In this document: in pieces, positions 50,672 to 53,846 of the stretch | Layout of the letters: the number at the start of each line of letters is the position of its first letter | How positions within the stretch are numbered: position 1 is the first letter of the stretch | Origin: Planctomycetota bacterium | GTDB lineage: Bacteria > Planctomycetota > Phycisphaerae > Phycisphaerales > SM1A02 | DNA length: 53,846 nucleotides | Assembly (NCBI GenBank): GCA_022568135.1 | Contig: JADFFQ010000018.1 | Location: 1-53,846, forward strand | Direction: 5' to 3' | Position numbers and translations under genes: made by a program | Notes under the pieces: model-generated | The model's database searches: none | The model's input: only the letters and a program-made list of their open reading frames with translations | Told to the model about the DNA's origin: nothing

Positions 50672-52421
50672 ATGGACACGGCCCCCAGTTCCCCAGCAGC
50701 TCGAGAAAGTCTGACACGCCGACGTCGCCGCTGCCGTCGAAGTCGGCGGGGCAGCCTTCGCACGGCCCCCAGACGCCCAGCAAGATGAGGAAATCCCCAA
50801 CGCCAACGACGCCGCTGCCGTCAAGGTCCCAGGGGCACAGGTTGGGCGAAGCATTGACCAACTCGCCGAGCGCACCGGCGACCATCTTCACGATGTTGAA
50901 GCCGAACTCGTAGTCTTGGGCGCTATAGTTTTCCGGGTTGTCGCAGGGCTGATGCCAGCACGGGTTGCTGCCGTTGCCGATCTCCGCGACCCGCTGGTTC
51001 TCACGGACGCTGATCGCGGCGGTATCGTTCCAGAAGGACTTGGAGTCGGTGAAGTTCATGTTGTCGCCGACTTCGGCGGGCATGTCGCCGTATCGTTGCA
51101 TAGCTCCGGCGACGAAGGCGGCGAGGATCACGGCGTGGCCGTCGGCTTGGTGTGCAGCCTGGAATTCAACATCGGCGTCCGGAACCTTCCCCGGGCCGTG
51201 ATCAAAGAGGATCATGTCCTGCTGGATCATCCCGAGCCAGGTCGGCTCGTCGGGGGTCCCCTGCAGATCGCGGTGACTCTCGACGTAGGCGGCACTTCCG
51301 TTGAGCCCAGTTTCCTCGTTGTTCCAGAATACGAATCGGATGCTGACGTCGGTTTGCGCGGCGGCGAATACCCGAGCCATCTCGAGTACGGATGCGCAGC
51401 CCGAGGCGTCATCATCGGCGCCCGGCGCGTCCTCGAAGTTTCCGTTTATGTTGAAACTGTCCAGGTGGGCGCCAACGATGTACATCTCCAAGGGGCGCGT
51501 CTGGCCGATCTTGGTCGCGTATACGTTGAATTTCTGCTGACCCTGGAACTGGTAGGGGTCCAGAACGACGTTCCCGTAGCCGAACGACTCCAACTTCTGC
51601 TTGAGATAGTCCACGGCCAGGTCATTTTCCGGCAGGTTCCAATACCGTGTTCCAAACGCGGCAAGATCCGCGATGTCCTGGGTGAAGTTTTCGATACTGA
51701 GGTTCTCAACGAGGAATGTCGCCGGGGCGTCGGCCCCGGGACAGTCGGTCTGATCGCAGGCGTTCCCAGGCGTCCACGCCCAGCCGAGCAAGGCCGCGCA
51801 ATCCGCCAGACACATCGCATCCAGGCAACTGCCATCGGATAGACAGCACGAGCCGAACGTCGGCTCCGCCATCTCGTACCAGGCGATCGTGTCGTCGAAA
51901 AACGATGCCGAGAGGACATCGACATCGAGGTCGCCATCCAGATCGATCGCAAAGACGCTTGCGGCAAAGTCTGCGTCCGTGGTAATGACGTGCTCGGTGA
52001 AGCTCGGCGGCGTCGCTCCGTCATTCTCGTACCAAGTGATCGAGTCGTCGTTCCTCGACGCCGAAAGGACATCGATGTCGGTGTCGCCATCCAGATCGAT
52101 CGCAAAGACGTCCGCAGCGCCGTCTGCTCCGGTCGTAATGATGTGCTCGGTGAAGCTCGGCGGCGTCGCGCCGTCGTTCTCGTACCAAGTGATCGAGTCG
52201 TCGTTGCCCGACGCCGAAAGGACATCGATGTCGTTGTCGCCATCCAGATCGATCGCGAAGACGCTGGCGGCAAAGTCTGCGTCCGTGGTAATGACGTGCG
52301 GGTCACTCGACAGCGGTTCGGCCTCGCACGCGGCCGGGCCACCCGACGTCGCCACGCGCGCCCCGGCATCACCGAAGGCGACGAACGGCAGTATCAGCCA
52401 TATACAGCAACCGTAATTCAT
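50670..52421 (-). CDS. secreted M28-family zinc peptidase with VCBS repeats and dockerin tail
   Basis: The 583-aa protein starts with a signal peptide and three nearly identical VCBS/FG-GAP repeats of 51 residues (about 42-185; FAIDLDGDNDIDVLSAS), whose DNA period is 153 bp. A Cys-rich link (GSCCLSDGSCLDAMC, about 190-228) precedes the peptidase domain (about 240-520). M28 metal ligands are visible: His319 in GAHLDS, Asp336 in PGADDDASG, and Glu369-Glu370 in NNEETG, the first of which should be the catalytic base. Two dockerin loops (DLDGSGVVGV, DFDGSGDVGV) end in WGPCP. It is an extracellular aminopeptidase-like enzyme by family. Confidence 0.9.
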   Translation of the reverse strand: MNYGCCIWLILPFVAFGDAGARVATSGGPAACEAEPLSSDPHVITTDADFAASVFAIDLDGDNDIDVLSASGNDDSITWYENDGATPPSFTEHIITTGADGAADVFAIDLDGDTDIDVLSASRNDDSITWYENDGATPPSFTEHVITTDADFAASVFAIDLDGDLDVDVLSASFFDDTIAWYEMAEPTFGSCCLSDGSCLDAMCLADCAALLGWAWTPGNACDQTDCPGADAPATFLVENLSIENFTQDIADLAAFGTRYWNLPENDLAVDYLKQKLESFGYGNVVLDPYQFQGQQKFNVYATKIGQTRPLEMYIVGAHLDSFNINGNFEDAPGADDDASGCASVLEMARVFAAAQTDVSIRFVFWNNEETGLNGSAAYVESHRDLQGTPDEPTWLGMIQQDMILFDHGPGKVPDADVEFQAAHQADGHAVILAAFVAGAMQRYGDMPAEVGDNMNFTDSKSFWNDTAAISVRENQRVAEIGNGSNPCWHQPCDNPENYSAQDYEFGFNIVKMVAGALGELVNASPNLCPWDLDGSGVVGVGDFLILLGVWGPCEGCPADFDGSGDVGVSDFLELLGNWGPCP

Positions 52422-52605
52422 CGTAGCACTTCTTTCCGAATTGAATCAACGATCTTGCTTCACTGCCGCCGCAAACACGAGCAAACCGCTTGGCGCAACA
52501 ACGTCCGGTCATGATACCTCATGCGAACCTGAGTCTTGACGAACCTCCATTGGTGCAAACCCACCCCAGTTGCCAGGCGGATGATCAGATCATTGAGTCC
52601 TACTC

Positions 52606-53838
52606 TCACAGGCAGGGGCCCCAGTTACCCAGCAGCTCAAGAAAGTCGGACACGCCGACGTCGCCGCTGCCGTCGAAGTCGGCGGCACAATCTCCAACCG
52701 GCGGGCAGGGGCCCCAGTTCCCCAGCAGCTCGAGAAAGTCTGACACGCCGACGTCGCCGCTGTCGTCAAGGTCCCACGGGCACAGCACCGGGCAGAGTTG
52801 GTCGCGGGCGGCGACGAAATTGGCGTGGTCTACACGCGTGGCCCAGGTAGGACATGGGCAGTGTGTCACAATGCCGAGTATCTCGCCGTTGTGGTTAATT
52901 CCGGAACCCGAGTTGCCGCCGCTAACATCGACATTGTGCCGAAAAGCCGTGGCAAAGACGTTCGTCACTGAGCCACCGGAAGTCTGCTGTGTTTGGGAAA
53001 ACGTGCATTGAGCATCGACCCCGTAGCCCCATACGGTTAAGGCGTTGCCGACGCCAGGCGGACTTGAGGCGATGGGGCGGAACTCTCCGTAACGTTCAAA
53101 CGCCGTCTCGCCCAGGAAGTTCGTGCCGGAGGTCATCGCAGCCCAGTCGTTCCCGACGCCGCCGTTGGTGAAAAGAAACGAGGTGACCGGAAACTGCTCG
53201 GCGGCGGGCGGATGATTTAAACTGCAGTTGGGGTTGGAGTCCGGCACCCGAAATTGGATGACCATGTTCCCGCCCATGCAATGGCCTGCGGAAACGATGC
53301 AACTTTCAGTATTCCACACGGATGCAGTGCAACCGGCCGGCAGAAGTCGGGCGGACCAGTCCTCATCGGACTGTACGCGTTTGTCTGCACCGCATACTCC
53401 ACAGCCCCCCGCCGGCAGCGCCACCGTCGCTTCCATGGCGACTCGATCGATCACGAATCTGTTCTTTGTGGTCCCGGGCGCAGCAACGATCTCCACGAGC
53501 AGCGCATTACCGTTGAAGTAGGCCGATGAATTGTCCCACATCGCCAGCCCATTGGCATCAAGCTCCTGCACGTCCTGATCCAGCAGCGAGGTGATACGGA
53601 TGAAGCTGTCCGCCTCTAGATGGACTTCCGCGAAGTAGATCCGCAGCCATGCAGCGTCTTTTATAGTGACCACGTCGCTGAACACCGTCTGAGCACCAAT
53701 TGCCGGGTTGTCCTGCACGCCGCTGTCAAGGTGGTAGTCTCGAAGCTCGCCGACCGGCCAGTCGAGTGTCTGTTGAGCGAGGGTTGAGGTGGCGAACGAT
53801 CCGACGATGAGGGCGATGGCAAATTTCAATGAACGCAT
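52606..53838 (-). CDS. secreted trypsin-like serine protease with two dockerin repeats
   Basis: The 410-aa protein has a signal peptide (KFAIALIVGSFATSTLA, cleavage near residue 21), a beta-rich N-terminal part of about 120 residues, and a chymotrypsin-fold domain. The triad is visible: His186 in SAGHC, Asp231 in GNDWAAM and Ser310 in SGGNSGSG. Here GNSG replaces the more common GDSG, as in V8/glutamyl-endopeptidase-like enzymes. Two dockerin loops, each D-x-D-x-SGDVGVSDFLELLGNWG, end in PCL rather than PCP. Their DNA is almost identical to that of the M28 peptidase gene's tail. Only eight bases of window precede the start, so regulation cannot be seen. Confidence 0.9.
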   Translation of the reverse strand: MRSLKFAIALIVGSFATSTLAQQTLDWPVGELRDYHLDSGVQDNPAIGAQTVFSDVVTIKDAAWLRIYFAEVHLEADSFIRITSLLDQDVQELDANGLAMWDNSSAYFNGNALLVEIVAAPGTTKNRFVIDRVAMEATVALPAGGCGVCGADKRVQSDEDWSARLLPAGCTASVWNTESCIVSAGHCMGGNMVIQFRVPDSNPNCSLNHPPAAEQFPVTSFLFTNGGVGNDWAAMTSGTNFLGETAFERYGEFRPIASSPPGVGNALTVWGYGVDAQCTFSQTQQTSGGSVTNVFATAFRHNVDVSGGNSGSGINHNGEILGIVTHCPCPTWATRVDHANFVAARDQLCPVLCPWDLDDSGDVGVSDFLELLGNWGPCPPVGDCAADFDGSGDVGVSDFLELLGNWGPCL

Positions 53839-53846
53839 CTTGATCT

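Overview
The window looks like a high-GC chromosomal segment of a planctomycete, most likely of the Phycisphaerae type. The evidence is indirect. Seven secreted proteins end in one or two short Ca-binding dockerin-like repeats that close on Trp-Gly-x-Cys-Pro, several lipoproteins carry TPR or FG-GAP repeats, and Gram-negative envelope genes (kdsC, kdsD, an lptC/lptA-like gene) lie beside ordinary housekeeping genes. One tRNA, tRNA-Leu(CAA), is present. I see no rRNA, CRISPR array, transposase or prophage module.

Layout. 1-8.6 kb: tRNA-Leu, a very large TPR/FG-GAP lipoprotein coupled to a nitrilase-family hydrolase, then a TPR gene followed by an FG-GAP/UnbV (CRTAC1-like) lipoprotein gene and a decayed dockerin tail. 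8.9-15.4 kb: three dockerin-tailed exported proteins with Cys-rich modules, mixed with a DoxX-like gene and remnants (dockerin tail, tsaC-like fragment, orphan signal peptide). 15.5-20.7 kb: ispD, a second TPR + FG-GAP/UnbV gene pair, and a DUF1573-type lipoprotein gene broken by two in-frame amber codons. 21-23.8 kb: an alpha/beta hydrolase of atypical base composition and nuoC. 23.8-32.2 kb: the KDO/LPS genes lptCA-like, kdsC and kdsD, split by an accessory insert (Ntn hydrolase, HTTM/gamma-carboxylase-like membrane protein, AlbA_2 pair). 32.3-46 kb: housekeeping genes scpA, rluB, yihY, nuoB, tag, purH and ribE, mixed with a coiled-coil protein, a DUF1570-like metallopeptidase, a STAS protein, an HNH nuclease, a methyltransferase and a PQQ-propeller lipoprotein. 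46-53.8 kb: four dockerin-tailed secreted proteins (FG-GAP propeller, unknown, M28 peptidase, trypsin-like protease) and a TPR lipoprotein.

How the genes relate. The dockerin-tailed proteins look like one secreted or surface-displayed set sharing an interchangeable C-terminal cassette; the tail DNA is nearly identical between some neighbours, and orphan tails survive between genes. The TPR and FG-GAP/UnbV modules occur three times, twice as adjacent genes and once fused. The kds/lpt genes imply an LPS-type outer membrane. nuoB and nuoC lie 16 kb apart rather than in a nuo operon.

The most unusual signal is between the genes. A family of degenerate 7-bp (sometimes 8-bp) repeat tracts, each ending in a CTTC-rich tail and often abutting a stop codon, appears at eight or more intergenic places. 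A second family of 30-bp palindromes has covarying arms. A third element of 39 bp is shared between the tRNA leader and the nuoC leader.
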